A stretch of 64,000 nt of DNA from Biomphalaria glabrata. Lineage: Eukaryota; Mollusca; Gastropoda; Planorbidae. The position numbers and the translations under genes are program-made. The DNA lies in NCBI RefSeq assembly GCF_947242115.1, contig NC_074725.1, positions 13,588,511 to 13,652,510 of the forward strand, read 5' to 3'. This document shows positions 1 through 12,800 of this stretch, in pieces (the stretch's first letter is position 1; each line of letters begins with the position of its first letter). Below the pieces are notes generated by a model. It was given only the letters and a program-made list of their open reading frames with translations. It ran no database searches and was not told the origin of the DNA.

Positions 1-95
1 ATATGTAGGTCACAGCTGGGGCTGCGCAGCCACGGAAAATACTGCATTCCTTACTAATCTTCAGACTCGAAGACAAGCCTTATTATAGCCGTATT
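1..95 (+). repeat. 3' end of a LINE (zinc-knuckle tail fragment)
   Basis: The first 57 bases read as a short open frame ending at a stop. The tail SQLGLRSHGKYC resembles the C-terminal Cys/His tail (SRIGLxSHxxxC type) of RTE-like LINE proteins. A diverged copy of the same tail lies at about 43,025-43,115. The element starts left of the window, so only the tail is seen. Family assignment is from memory of the motif. Confidence 0.45.
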
Positions 96-384
96 ATCTA
101 TACTTTTACTCATAGTGACAGTCTAATATAGTGTCACAGTCTAGTAGTACACCCAGGCTAGATAGTGTTATAAATTTTAGATTTAGAATAATTTAGTCTC
201 ATCTATTATGACTGCTATCACTAAATTGACTAAACAAATTTTTTTAAAGTCTTAAGACTTAGAACTAGATCTAGATCTAGAAGATTGTTAAGAGTCCAAT
301 AAATAAATTTTAAAGTAAACTGAACTCTTAAATAAAAATACTGAAAGTTACAAGTCAGAATAGCTCAGTACTTCTGAATGATCA

Positions 385-1250
385 AATTGGAGAAAGTTTT
401 AGGACATCCATAAGAGTGCAGCAAGGATGCAGTTTCTCTCCAGCTCTTTTTAACTTATTTCTGGAGCATATTATGGTTTAAACTCTAGAAGGATTTACTC
501 CTAGCTTGACCTTAAATGGATGGCCTATTTCCAATCACAGGTTTCCAGATGATATAGACCTATTGGAGAAAATGCTGACTAGTCACAAGATCTTACTTCA
601 AAACTGGATGCTACAGCTAGAGCATAGAAATCAGTGCTGAAAAGAGCAAAATACTAGTTTGTGGTGGAGATAGTACTAGTTGTTGCATAGAGTTGAATGG
701 CCAAACATTAGAAGTTGACTCATTTAAATACTTGGGTCAAATATAACAAGAGACGGAGATCAATACAAGAGATAAAAGCCAGTTTAAGCTTGGCATCAAT
801 TGCAATGACCATACTATGGAAAATCTGGAAGAGTAACATCAGCTTTCCAGTCAAATTAAAATTGTAGTCTTTCTATTCCTATATGGTTGTGAAAGTTGGA
901 CACTGAATGCTGAGGCTGAAAGAATAAATCCAAGCTTTTGAAAGTAAATTCTACAGAAAAATGCTGGGTATCAGATACCAGGAAATCAAGACAAATGAGT
1001 TTGTAGTTTACAAGTCAACACTTCAAGGCAAAAAGGAAGATATGAAAACTGAGCTGGTTTGGTCATATTGTAAGAAATAACTCATTATCAAAAGTCATTC
1101 TTCAAGGTACAGTGGACGGAGAATAAAGAAAGGGTCTTCAGAAGAAAAGCTGGCTAGATAAAAGAATGAACTGGCCTCTCTCTTGATATCCTGCTAAGAA
1201 TAGATGCTGACTGGAAAAAGTGGAGGGATTTGTTTATGTGAACTGTCACA
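385..1250 (+). pseudogene. Decayed RTE-like LINE reverse transcriptase
   Basis: Translation in shifting frames shows the order expected for the second half of a LINE reverse transcriptase: VQQGCSFSPALFNLF (motif around QGxxLSP), then FPDDIDLL where the catalytic FADD box should be, then a strand resembling the THLNTWV/KYLG region. Several stops and frame changes interrupt it and the FADD alanine is replaced. It is an old, dead insertion upstream of the first gene. It is not the same copy as the minus-strand LINE at 19.4-20.3 kb, which is far better preserved. Confidence 0.6.
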
Positions 1251-2620
1251 ACACCCCTACAACAAAAGTCAAGAGAGAGATATTTAGAATCTATATCTAG
1301 TTATTTATAACGTCTAAATATATATACATACATTTTGAATGAAGTTACCAAACAAGTACATAAAAAAGCCCAGTAGCGAAAATTCTGTTAATGTTTCATT
1401 GATATGGAAGTGAGCCTTATAGGTACTTAGCGATTGTTATGATTTATCTCAGTTAATTCTTGAACCGAAATCATTTTGTTAGGAAGCAGTTTCAAATTAG
1501 CATGCAGAATTCTCCTCAAAATCCTGCTTGATATTCCTAATGCTAGTGCTTTGCCATGCTTAAGAACATAATGCTTTACTGAATGGGTGCTCTTTGTTGA
1601 GCACAAAGCATCTACAGAACATTTGATGGGTTACTATTACAGATCAGTAGTTTTTGTAACACGCTTGAACAACAAAGCTACAGTGTTTACCAGTCCAAAT
1701 CCTGATGGAAAATGAAGAAATTAAAAATGATAACGTCTACCCTACCCAAATAAACCTGTCATGCCTCTCTACTACCATTCCAGATATGTATATATATATA
1801 TGCATTTCTCTTAATTTTAAAACTAAGATAGTCTAAAATCAATATAATTCGATCAGAAAAGGTCAAGTAAGAATACAGCTACTAAACCAGACATCTGGGA
1901 AAAGGAGGACAGTCCATCTATCTAGCAGACATTGACCTAAAATGTGAAAACATTTGGTTGTTACTATGCTGTTTACCATGATGGTATATTATCCAACAAG
2001 CAAATCAATCCTTTAGATCTTTTCTTCTGGCTTAATTGAGTTTCTGTCAAGTATTTTTGGGCTCGTTTATGAGATATTGATGTAAGCGATGTTCATTTTT
2101 TTACCAGTACTGCAACTTGAGATCACTTTTTTTTTTGACAACTTCCTTCCTTGCTGTTCCTAGTAGATCTATATAATGGTATTATAAGTTGTCGTTTTTT
2201 TTTTTTTTTTAAGTTTTCAACCTTTCTGACCTTCTTTTGACATGCACTGGTCTGGTAACCCTAATTATGAATAATTTTTATTTGAATGGAAAATTGGGGA
2301 TGTTTCCTATATCAAATACTAACTGCTCTGTCAAAGTAATTATTTAAACAACCTATAAACATAACAATCAAACAACACTACAATATACTATTTGTTTTAC
2401 AATATTACATAGAAAGAGGGAGAAAGAGAGAGAGAGAGAGAGAATTTGTTAGGAGGAGGAAAAGGTACAAAGGATAGAAAGTGTAGAGATAAGAAGAGTG
2501 AAAAACATTCAAGTGATAAGAATTTTAGTATAAAATTCTATGTAATTTTTGAAAGTATATATTTTTTTTTCTCCTTGATAGTTAAAACCAACTGAAGTTT
2601 CACATTTCTAAGAAAGCGCC
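1251..2620. other. AT-rich non-coding stretch with simple repeats
   Basis: No supported gene. It holds a (TA)n run near 1,787, a 19-20 T run near 2,196 and a (GA)n tract at about 2,413-2,442. Just before the first gene a T-rich tract ending in TAG (about 2,579) looks like a splice acceptor, so a non-coding 5' exon of that gene may lie further left. Confidence 0.5.
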
Positions 2621-5275
2621 ATGGCCAAAGGATTTCGACCAAATTTGGTTCCACCATCCCACAGAAAAGTGGAAACTGAAGGAAGAAGACCTTGTCTCTG
2701 CCTTGGCTTGTCATTGGCTGTGACCATTTTAGTCTTTGTGATTTTTGGTGTGTCTGGATGGAACCTTTTCAAACATCGCTTCAGCAAAAACACGTTGGAT
2801 GATGTCCAAGAAGCAGCACTGAATGACATCACAGATGACTTCTCTGCCACTTTTTGTAACAGCTACAAGGTTCGTCTCCTAGTAATAACAACTGAAGCTC
2901 ATTGGCTTGATAAAAGTTTAGATTTGGATGATTTATGTTTAAAACTATTACTAGCCCTTTTTAAGTCCTGTATTTCTGAATAGTTTAAAATTCTAAATTG
3001 TCCCCATTCCAATAAAATATTAATAAAGTTTGGTCTTCCAACACTTATGTTCATATTTTCACTTACTTAATTTGTTAAGGATTTATGTAAAAACTTTGTG
3101 AGAATATTTAGCATCCTACTTTTTTTTTCTCAACTATCAAGTAATAATTTGTCACTGTTTTTAAGAAAATTGTAGCCTAACATCATTTAGGGTTGAAGCG
3201 CTGTGGCTGAGCAGTAAAGCCCTTGGCTTCTGAACTGGGGGTCCCAGGATCTAATTCTGGTGAAGACAGGGATGTTTAATTTTGGGATCTTTGGGCACCT
3301 CTAGAGTGCAGCCAGCTCTAATGGGTACCTGACATTAGTCGGGGAAAAGTAAAGGCAGTTGGTCGTTGTGCTAGCCACATGACACCTTCATTAACCGTGG
3401 GCTACAGAAAAGGATGAATTTTACACTTTACCACTTAGTCAATCATGGTGTGGCAAAGCATTTTCGTGTTTGAGTGAAGAAAATCAAAAGTATGTTTTGC
3501 CATCCTTTTATCGGAGTGTATTTATTTTCAGGTGTCCTCCAGTCGTCCAGGCATGATGTATGTGTTACCTGAGCATGCTCGGGTGAACACATCCTACAAG
3601 GACACGCATAACTTCACTGATCCAGATGTTTTTAAAAAGCTGTTTCTGCTAAAAGGAACTGAGCTGTATATTTCCACTTGCAGAAAGTTTAGTAGGAGTT
3701 ACCATGATTCCCATTTGATGATCCTTGTAAAAGGTACGGTGTACTTAATCCTAAACTTTTATATTCAATATTATTACATTGTTTTAAGGACCCATTGGCC
3801 AAATTGACTGCTAATATGAAGGTCCCAATGTTGAAACACCATGTAGTTCTGAGATTTTAGGTCCTAACTAGCATGTCTTATGCAATAATTAAAGGAAAGT
3901 TTTATTGGCTTGACATCTTCAAACACATTCTTAGCCTCTAGCAAAAGAACTGTACATTAAAAGCTCCAGCTAACTCTTGAAAATTATACATCATTTCAGT
4001 TTCTTAAAAAAGGGCCTTATTTGTAAATGCTTATTATTTTGATTTTTCTCTAATGAGATATTTAACATGATGGCATTACCAAATTAAATTGATGAATGCA
4101 CTCTTTTTGTCATTCTCCATAAAACAGAGTATTTTTCTTTTCATTGCTAATTTTGTTGTTGATGTCTAATTGGTCAAGTTTTTAGTCTCAATTTCCTAGT
4201 TATGCTTTGCTTCTGCTCAGTTATTAACAATCTGAAAATGGTGTTAGGCTTAAACCTAAGCTGTAACTCAAGGACTTTAACTATAACTATCTCCTGGGGA
4301 GAATTATTTAGGTTTCTTAACTTTGAAGGTGAAATATTACCTTAAAACTGAATTCCTTACCAAACTTGATTGCTTAACAATAATGTGTTGCATATACCTA
4401 ACATTTTCCAAACTTAAATGAAACTAAGCTTGGCACATATAATGAAACTAAGCTTGCCACAGATGTCATTTGTAAAAATCTTGTTTAAAGTGATTAGAGA
4501 TATTATAAAATAAGATATGTTTAGTGGATTGCCTGTTAGACCTTGAGGATTATTGCTATTGCCATTTCCCATCATTCTCTTTTCTTTTCATCTTTCAGTA
4601 AAGTTTTGTTTTTTTCTTAGTGCTGTTCCTTGTTGGAAGATTAATGAAAACTAGTATCTAAAGATATGCTTTTTTTATTTTTCAGGGTCTGACAACTATA
4701 AAGCAAAGTTTCATCACTCATGCCACTCATGCACTATATGGAATGTCTCACTTTGTGAAAATCATGAGCATAAATCTAAGCCATTTAATTTCACTGTAAA
4801 TTACACTGTAACTTCTAATGATTTTTACTATTTGCTTTTTAATTTTCAAACCACTAGTGCAAACTTAGATTTCAATGCCAGTCTAGAGCTAACTCACTTT
4901 GATACCCGCAATGCATACAAAAAGTGTAATGTTAGTCTCAACACCCCATGTCAGTTTGATCTAAACTGGCAGTCAGATGACGATGTTGTCATCAAGTTTC
5001 CAACACTCAAGGACAAGTCAAGCATCTACACGGAGTGCCAAATACGTCTTGCCTTTTGGATATGTTTGTTTGTAGCGTTGCCTGTTGTTACAGTTCTGCC
5101 AATTGCAATGCTCCTGGCTTGTTTTTTGTGCAGGGTCCGAAAACGAACATTCAGCGCTGTCAAAGAGCAGGCCAGAGTGAAAAGAAGGAAAGCACAAGAT
5201 AAACGGACTCTGGTTCACAGTGAAGTTATCCCTGATCACACTGATGGAACTACAATTCAGACAGATGATCCATAA
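2621..5275 (+). CDS. Two-pass membrane protein of unknown function (3 coding exons)
   Basis: Coding exons 2621-2869, 3532-3733 and 4686-5275 join with matching phases (0, then 1) and GT-AG borders to give 346 residues. The start is the first ATG after a likely acceptor. Residues 25-47 form one hydrophobic segment, followed by a Cys- and sequon-rich luminal or extracellular region (N-glycosylation motifs such as NTSY, NVSL, NFTV, NYTV, NASL). Residues 272-299 form a second membrane segment, then a short tail rich in Lys and Arg. The middle region around FYYLLFNF, with spaced cysteines, is reminiscent of the APD1-4 middle domain (DUF4793 type) known from membrane RING proteins, but there is no RING finger. 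That link is tentative. Both ends should face the cytosol. Exon 1's intron contains a SINE. Sure of the gene model, unsure of the function. Confidence 0.85.
3191..3450 (+). repeat. tRNA-derived SINE, family 1 (copy a)
   Basis: A tRNA-like head carries an A-box-like TGGCTGAGCAGT and a decayed B box. The body continues with a CCAGCTCTAATGGGTACCTG segment and GGGGAAAAGTAAAGGCAGTT. The same order is seen in reverse at 26.4-26.66 kb and 47.94-48.17 kb. It lies in intron 1 of the two-pass membrane protein gene, in the gene's own orientation. Confidence 0.8.
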
Positions 5276-7600
5276 ATCAATTTCTTTTTATTACTTGTTA
5301 TTTTCCACTCTTTAAAAACATTGACATAGAGATGAAAGATTATGAAATCATTCAAATTGGAAATGTGTTGAGGGGAATTTTAAAAATCATTATAGAATAT
5401 TCTAATATAAAATCAAATATTTTGGGGTATTTTGAAAGAATTTTTTTATTTTCATTTGTTCATAAAAAAATGTTTATTGTTCTTTATCTTTCTGTAAAGT
5501 ATATGCTATATAATTTCCATTTTGTTGTTTTTCTATAAATCTGTGATATATGGGCACTAAACGAAGAGATGAAACTGTATATAACATTTACTTTAATACA
5601 ATGGCTTAAAATTTTTTTTACATATTTTGTAAATTTTATTTTGGCGTTTGTCTATTGAAAAAAAAAACAACCAAGTTAAATATTTGATGTAAGAACATTT
5701 TGGCTCTGTCAGTTATACAAAGCTCAATTTATCCCTGATTAACAGTTGTTGTGTTGTTGTTTTTTGTTGTTTATTTTGATATTTTCAAATTTAGTATTGC
5801 ATTTGTTTCTTTCTGTAAATTATACACATTGCATCAAATCAACAATCTGTAACAAAGGAACAACTCTTCAAACCAAATTTATTAATACCGTGTAAACCCA
5901 TTATCAATGTAAATTTTAAATAGTGTATACTAGTCTATTCTGCTTTGCTATTGGTGTAGGTAGTGAAGGCTGATATGTTTCTGCCAACAATAACAGAAAT
6001 AGCTATACTACATTTTCATACTTTGATGGCTCTACTACTTCAGCAGTCCCTCTTTCTTGACCAAATAAGGTGTGTTGAAAAGACACATGTGCCATTCATC
6101 CTTGTCTTACACCAGTAACACTGCTACAAGCACATCAATAACATATTTTGGTTTAGATAGTTCAAATGATGGTGAGCTATAAATGCACAGCATTGGCAGT
6201 TAAGTAATGTTAGAAGGTTGCATTAACTAGGAATGTAATAATTCTGTTGTGTTCAATTGTAATGTAGCCAGTGGTTTAAGTTTTAATTTTGTTTAATGAA
6301 AACAAAAAAGCCAATTTTAGGACAATATTTCCTATTTTTCTTGCATAATCATTTATAGCCTAGATATATATATATATATAACACAAGTACTGGTACTGAA
6401 ATGCTTTTTTTTATCACTACTACAATTAGTATTAATACTGACACAAAACTTGAGAATCCATTTCAGTGTACACTTTTTATTGTTTCCATCAGTGAATGTA
6501 AACAATAAAGATATTGGGAACTCCATTACTATCTAATATCTGTTAGTGCTATAAACTGTTCTATTCTATTGATATATTATGACCTATTTGTATTTACCTA
6601 GGGATTTTATCTTTAGTTGGACTTGATCAACTTGAAGTGATAACATTGATAATATTTGTGTGTGTGTGTGCATTGCACAATGATTACAATCTATCAGTCA
6701 TGTATATATAATTAACAGTATTCACTATAGAGAAGATTGCATTTACCTACAGTTTTTAAAGTTGATTTAAGATTTTTTCAATCCCTACAGTTCTATGATA
6801 TTGATATATGTGCTTATTTCTACTTGGTTTAAAAACAACAGTATCAATGACCAATATATGTAAGGCAGATGCTTGGGCTTTAAGCTTGTGTTTCCAAAGT
6901 TGTAGTTTGGCTACATGCTTTATGGCAGTTTTACTACCCTGTTGAGCATTGTAGCTTGGGGATGTGCTATGCACGTAATAAAATTGACTAAATGCAATTT
7001 TGTTAAATACATTGAATATGTATGCAATAATACACTTATATATGGCCATTGCACTTAATACAATTTTTGTGCCGTTTTCTTGTTTTCTCTATGAGAACAT
7101 ATTTTTCACAATTTGTTTGTTGTTTTTTTTTTACTAAAATAAAATATTGCCTTTTGCATTTGTTTACATTCTTTCAGATTAAATCATAATATTTTCCCCT
7201 ATTATAACATTGAAATTTCCCCAGTCTGGCACGTTAATCAATTAGTTTTAATTATGGAGCTGATTAGTATCTGACAGTTAAATTGTTCTAGAGATATAAA
7301 TGTAAAGGATCATTTTAAAATTATTGCTTTATACTTTTAAAAAAAAATTATTATTGTTTGTGTGAATGACCAGTGCCTCAATATCTTGTTCCAACCCTGT
7401 TTTGTACTATGATTTATTTTGAATAAATTTACGGTCATCTTTATTTAATTGTTTGCTTTAAGCATATTTTTTTTTTCAATCTTAAACGTCAATAGTAAGT
7501 TCAAGTAACAAACTCAATATAATAAACTTTTTAAACTGAAGAATGGCAACAAAAAGGATTGGAGGTATCTTCTAGTCTACATTTCTTCCTCATCTAGCCA
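5276..7600 (+). other. 3' UTR and downstream flank of the membrane-protein gene
   Basis: No further ORF is convincing. AATAAA signals at 6504-6509 and 7422-7427 are candidate poly(A) signals; the second is followed by a GT/T-rich stretch. Simple repeats include (TA)n near 6,365 and (TG)n near 6,657. The true 3' end of the transcript cannot be fixed from sequence alone. Confidence 0.45.
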
Positions 7601-8150
7601 GCTTTTTTTTAGCGGCCCCCGAAAAGGAAATAGACGCTATTAGTTTTGTGTGGTGTCTGTTGAGATCTCGTAAACTAGAAAAGGTATTGGAAATCCGACA
7701 TCATGATATTTTAGACCATTCAAAGTTCTGATGCAACGGCTATTTTTTCTTCTCTGAAAAACGAAAATTTAAAAAATCAACTATGCAAGCATTTTTTTTC
7801 ATAAACATACACTATTTTTTACAACTATTCACTATTAATAGTAACAAACACGGGAGGCTATTTAGTAAGGGAGATGACCATTTACCATATAGTAACATTT
7901 ATTTAAATGGTTTTAGATTTTTTACAATTGTATTGCTAAGTTATGTAAGTCCTGTCATACTAATTACTACATTGGCAAAAAAATATTTACTTTTATATTT
8001 AAGAAGAAAATCTATTTAGAAAGCATACAAATGGAACGTAATTATTAAGTAGATTTTAATATTATCGCGTGAACTGCACTACGGTCATATTGCAACGGTA
8101 GACGGAAGTAAAGGAAGGGGATAATTTTTTTTTACGGAAATGTTTTTTTT
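7600..8150 (+). repeat. Interspersed repeat beginning AGCGGCCCCCGAAAAGG
   Basis: The block opens with a T-rich run and AGCGGCCCCCGAAAAGG, then a GTCTGTTGAGATCTCGTAAAC segment. I recall this as a very common snail repeat, but only one copy is in the window. The short ORF inside it has no protein-like composition. Class unknown. Confidence 0.4.
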
Positions 8151-8220
8151 TTTTTTTCTTGAGGCTTTGAATAAGAGATTGACCCTTTACAATTAGATTA
8201 ATCATTCTATTACATTAGTT

Positions 8221-8690
8221 AGGCCAGGTTCACATCGAACTTCTCCTTCACTTTCACCTTTCTCTTGGTCTGCTGGACCATTGGGGCACCACACAGGATC
8301 AGTCAACCTTCTTTCCAGGGGCGTAGCTAGGAATTTTCCATCGTTTGGGGGCCCAGGGGGGGGGTGGCTTGACATCTTTGGGGCCCCCTGCATTTTGTGT
8401 ACTATTTCATTTTTAATGTAAAAAACAGTCGTTAAGGGGCCCTTCTCAAGTGGGGGCCTGAGGGATTTTCAAATTCTCCCCCCACCCTAGCTACGCTGCT
8501 TCTTTCTCCATTCTTCTCTGCCATTTGCCTTTAATAGAATTTCATTCTGATATTCTTTCTGAAAATATTGAAACCTGCCTGGGTGGACCACTTCGGAGGC
8601 CGATTTTGAGTTTGTGTTTTCACACAAACTGTCTTTGTAACATTGTTTAATACAGAGCTTTTTTTTTTTTTTTTTTTGCATTCTGCCATG
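8221..8690. repeat. Unclassified interspersed repeat split by a MITE
   Basis: The left part (CACCTTTCTC..GGGGCACCACAC) and the right part (TTTCTCCATTC..TTTGCCTT) align in order with a single uninterrupted copy at about 62,625-62,830. The 183-bp element at 8316-8498 therefore interrupts an older repeat. This is direct evidence for relative age. It may be the 3' region of a LINE. Confidence 0.6.
8316..8498. mobile_element. Non-autonomous hAT-type MITE (183 bp)
   Basis: Starts CAGGGGCGTAGCTAGG and ends CCTAGCTACGCTG, an imperfect terminal inverted repeat with hAT-like CAG..CTG ends. It is flanked by a perfect 8-bp target duplication CTTCTTTC (8308-8315 and 8499-8506). There is no coding capacity. 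A degenerate relative with the same internal landmarks (GCTTGAC, TTGCATTTTG, CTCAAGTGGGGGC) lies at about 56,695-56,895. An element with similar ends but other contents lies at 60,134-61,638. Confidence 0.88.
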
Positions 8691-9666
8691 GAAAAGTAGA
8701 ACTCTTCTCAGCTGTTCCCCACTGCCATACAGAGTGGTGATTTACGGTGGTTTGTCGCGCTTAATAGGAAAAGAGACTCTGCCTGATGGGAATGACTTTG
8801 GGGCATTTCAATTGCCAATTTCTTAAGTACACAGTGTCTACTTGAAGTGGGTGTGAGGGTAGTTATACTTATTAAGTAAAAGTTTACAGATGTGTGACAT
8901 TTCTGAGTTGTAGCTTGCTCTTTGCGGAGAAAATTGATGTTGTCCACTAGGCAGGCGCCTATATAGGGCCTCTGATTGGTGAGGTCTCGCACAGGACTGA
9001 GAATAATTTTTCTAGAGAAGAAATGGTGAAATTTGTCCTCGAAGTTATTGTTGGAGTACACTATGTTTTTGATAAATTAATTACGTAATTGTGTGTGTGT
9101 GTTTATTTTTCTCTTTCATTTGGGGCCACTCTGCTAATTCACTTTGCCTATAATAGGGCATCCAATTATCTATTATAAGGCCTGCCCTGTCGGCGTGATC
9201 TTTTCAATTCCAGGTTTAAATTTTCAAATTGCTTGCATAAATTGCATCCACTACCAAGTCTTGTGGAAGTATCTGACTGGCTGAGTGATTTCATAAAGAA
9301 CTGGTCATAATGCTGATGTCATAATCCATTGCTTCAGAATCTTGTAAGCCTTTACGTTATATATATCTTACTTGACCTACGGAATCATTAGATCTGAAAA
9401 TTAATTAAGCCTTGCAACAGTAGTTGATAAAGCCTCGCCTTCAAGAATAGGCCTACAATAGCGTTTCTACATTTTCATATAGGCTTAGATCTCAATAGAC
9501 TTTAGAGAAATTTTCGTTTAAAAAAATCTATGAAAATCTGCGCTATTGTTTCAAGCTATCCCGACAATATCAACATCTAATCTTTCGCCTCAGAACCGGA
9601 CACAACAGAATGAGACATGTCCTTCAAAATTGCATTCTTTACCAAGAGGCCCGAACAAGATATAGG
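8691..9666. other. Non-coding stretch, no recognised feature
   Basis: Intergenic sequence with a moderate GC rise around 8,700-9,060 but no ORF that looks like a protein, no tRNA and no repeat that recurs elsewhere in the window. Confidence 0.4.
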
Positions 9667-9671
9667 CCTAT

Positions 9672-9813
9672 TGTAGAATATTTGTATTACACAAATAACA
9701 AACTAGTGTTTAAGAGGGAAGACATATTAGGAACTCCGTTTATTACGTAAACACAAGCGGTGTTGCACTGACGCGCTAGTGTGCAAATGTACATATAATA
9801 CTATTATGTTACA
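9672..9813 (-). repeat. 3' LTR of the Ty3/gypsy element
   Basis: About 142 bp, matching the right-hand LTR over its full length apart from short length differences. On the element strand it follows a purine-rich tract (AAAGAAGAGAGA). Confidence 0.92.
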
Positions 9814-9895
9814 TCTCTCTTCTTTAATTTAGAAAATCTATTTATCAGAATAACTAACAAACTAAACTAAACAACTAAAAAGTCTAATCAGTTCA

Positions 9896-12800
9896 TCACA
9901 AATCAAGTCTCTTGGGTTTGTTAACTATTCTGCCTGAGCGTGTTACATAAGGTTCATTTGGTCTAAAGGTGTTAGAAGAAGCAGTGTGTAGTGGCGGCTC
10001 AAAATCTAGTGTAGTTTGTAATCTTGGACTCTCTAGATCTAGTGGTTCTGGTTGTTCTGAGATGTCATCTGGAAAGTCATAATTGTTGTCAAATCTGTTT
10101 GCTTTCTCAGAAGACTTTCTGATGTGTTTTCTGTTTCTTCTGTAGACCTTATTTCCACTTTTGACATTATATGATCTAGGCTTAGAATGCTTCGAAACTA
10201 CTGTTCCTGGTTTCCACTTAGAATTAAGTTGCATTCTGACTGCCGTTCCGTCTTGTAGTGGATTATGACTCTTAACTCCTTTCCTCTTATCATAATAATG
10301 TTTCTGAGACTGTTTCTCGGAGTCAAAGTGTTTCTTCACCACCTTGAGATCTGGTGTCTTAGGTGTGAGTATTTCCTCGCTAGAAGGTAACAAATTTCTG
10401 GGTCCGCGTCCCATGAGTAATTGTGCTGGCGACAAATTAATATTACTCAGTGGAGTAGTTCTGTAGTCTAATAGCGACAGAAATTTGTCTTCGCTTTTCT
10501 TCCAAAGTTTCTTCACTGTTTGAATAGCTCTTTCAGCCTCACCATTAGAACTCTGAAAATGAGGACTCGACATTTCATGTACTATTCCGTATGATTTACA
10601 GAAGTTCAGGAATTCCCTTGAAGCCAACTGTGGCCCGCTATCTGACCTTAACCTTCTAGGTATTCCATGGCATGCGAATATACTCTTTATTGCTTCGATG
10701 ATATCTGATGTGGTTTCCTGTGACAGTTCTTTGACATCAATAAACTTTGAGAAGTAGTCAACTAGAAGAACATAATTTTTACCCTCAAAGTTAAACAGAT
10801 CACACCCAACCATGCTGTATGGAAGGTCTGGTGTCTTGGTAGGCATTAGCAGCTCTGACACATTTTGATTCTGATGTTCAGCACACCTGCTACAATCCCT
10901 AACTGTCACTTCAATGTCTGCATTCATGCCTGGCCAATACATGACTTCTCTGGCTCTCTGCTTACACTTGACTATTCCTAAGTGAGACTTGTGAATCAGA
11001 TTTAGCATGTATTTACGTAAGCTTGGTGGCATGACTATTCTCAGACCTTTGTATATAATACCATCCGAAGTTGATAACTGGTCTCTTGAATCCCAATATG
11101 GCCTGACTTCAATTGGAGTCTCGCTTCTTGTGTCTGGCCAACCAGTCATAATTACTTCCAGAAGCATTGAAAGTTCCTTGCTTGTACAGTCTTTAATTTC
11201 ACTGTATTTCGAATCACTTACAGAGATCATATGCACTGAATCATCTGTAAATTCACATGTCTGTGTATCAGTATTTGGTAGATGTGCACGAGAAAGTGTA
11301 TCGGAGATAAACATTTCCTTGCCTTTTCTATAACAGACTTTCAGATCATACCACTGCAGTCTTATTAGCATCTTCTGTATTCTCATTGGTGCTGACAATA
11401 GAGGTTTCTTGAAGATTTGCTCCAGAGGTTTGTGATCATTATAAACTGTTACTTCCTTATCAAATATGTAGCAGTGAAATTTGCTTGTACTATACACAAT
11501 TGAGAGCATTTCCTTCTCAATCTGAGCATATCTTGTTTCTGTATCTGTGAGAGCTCTTGATGCGTATGCAATTATACGGCCTTCCTGGAGTAATACTGCT
11601 CCTAGTCCATCTTTACTTGCATCACATTCTATCTCTACTTTCTTGTTGACATCATAATATGCTAAAACTGGAGGGTTTGTACAAAGATGTTTCAATTCTT
11701 TGAAACTCTTGTTTTTTTCATGATTCCATTGAAATTCTAAATCATCTTTTAAAAGCTTTCGTATTGGAGCATCTGCTTGACTTAGATTTTGAATAAATTT
11801 TGCTAGGTACTGAATTACACCTAGAAATCTTCTGATTCCATCTTTGTCTTGAGGAGCTGGCATGTCAATAATTGCCTTTATCTTTGCTGGATCTGGTTCT
11901 AAACCTTTCTCTGACAAGATATGGCCCATATAAGGTACTCTGTTTTGCCTTATCTTGCACTTGTCATAGTTCAGCTTTAGATTGTACTTTGCTCTTTGCA
12001 TGACTTGTTTCAAAATGTGATCATGATGCTCAACATCTCTACCAGCTACTAGAATGTCGTCTATGATGACATATGCTCCTTCAATTCCTTGAAGCATTTC
12101 ATCCATAATTCTTTGGTAAATTTCTGGCGCTGATTTAATACCAAAAGGTAATCGTAACCATCTATATCTTCCCAGAGGTGTGTTGAAAGTTGTGAGAAAT
12201 GAAGATTCTCTTTCAAGCTTTATTTGCATAAACCCTGACTTGGCATCGAGAACTGAGAATATCTTCGAATCTGGAATGTTAGTGATCACATCTTCAATAG
12301 TTTTCATCGGGTGATGTTCCCTTCTGATTGCTTTATTGAGATCTTTTGGATCAATACATATTCTAACTTTGTCATTCCTGAACGAAACAACCATGGAGCT
12401 AACCCATTCAGTAGGTTCATGTACGGCAGTAATAAATCCATCAGCTTGCATTTCTTTAAGTTTTTCTTCAACTTTATTGCGTAGAGATGCTGCTAAGCGA
12501 CGTGGTGGATGAATAACTCCTTTAGCATTTTCCTGTAACTGAATCTTGTATTCTCCTGGCAGTGTTCCAGTTGTTTTAAGCATTTCATGAAACTCTCTTT
12601 GTAACTCGTCTTCTGCCTTGGATTCTATGCTGTCAATCCGTTGTAGTAGTCCCAAACATTCTGCTGTGTCACCACTCAAAATGTTCTCTCGACTAATGTC
12701 TACTACCTCAAACCTTGCTTTCACCTCTTGGATATTATTTTTCAAAGGTAGCACTACTGCTCCTAAAGTCTTAATAACATGATTAGAGTAAGACTTGAGC

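Noticed and set aside
7783-8019. 78-residue hydrophobic ORF as a small membrane protein gene
   Set aside because: The Phe/Leu/Ile-rich composition is that expected from AT-rich repeat DNA. It lies within an interspersed repeat and has no start context.
11007-11333. Plus-strand ORFs within the Ty3/gypsy element
   Set aside because: They lie opposite the pol frame and look like shadows, not host or envelope genes.
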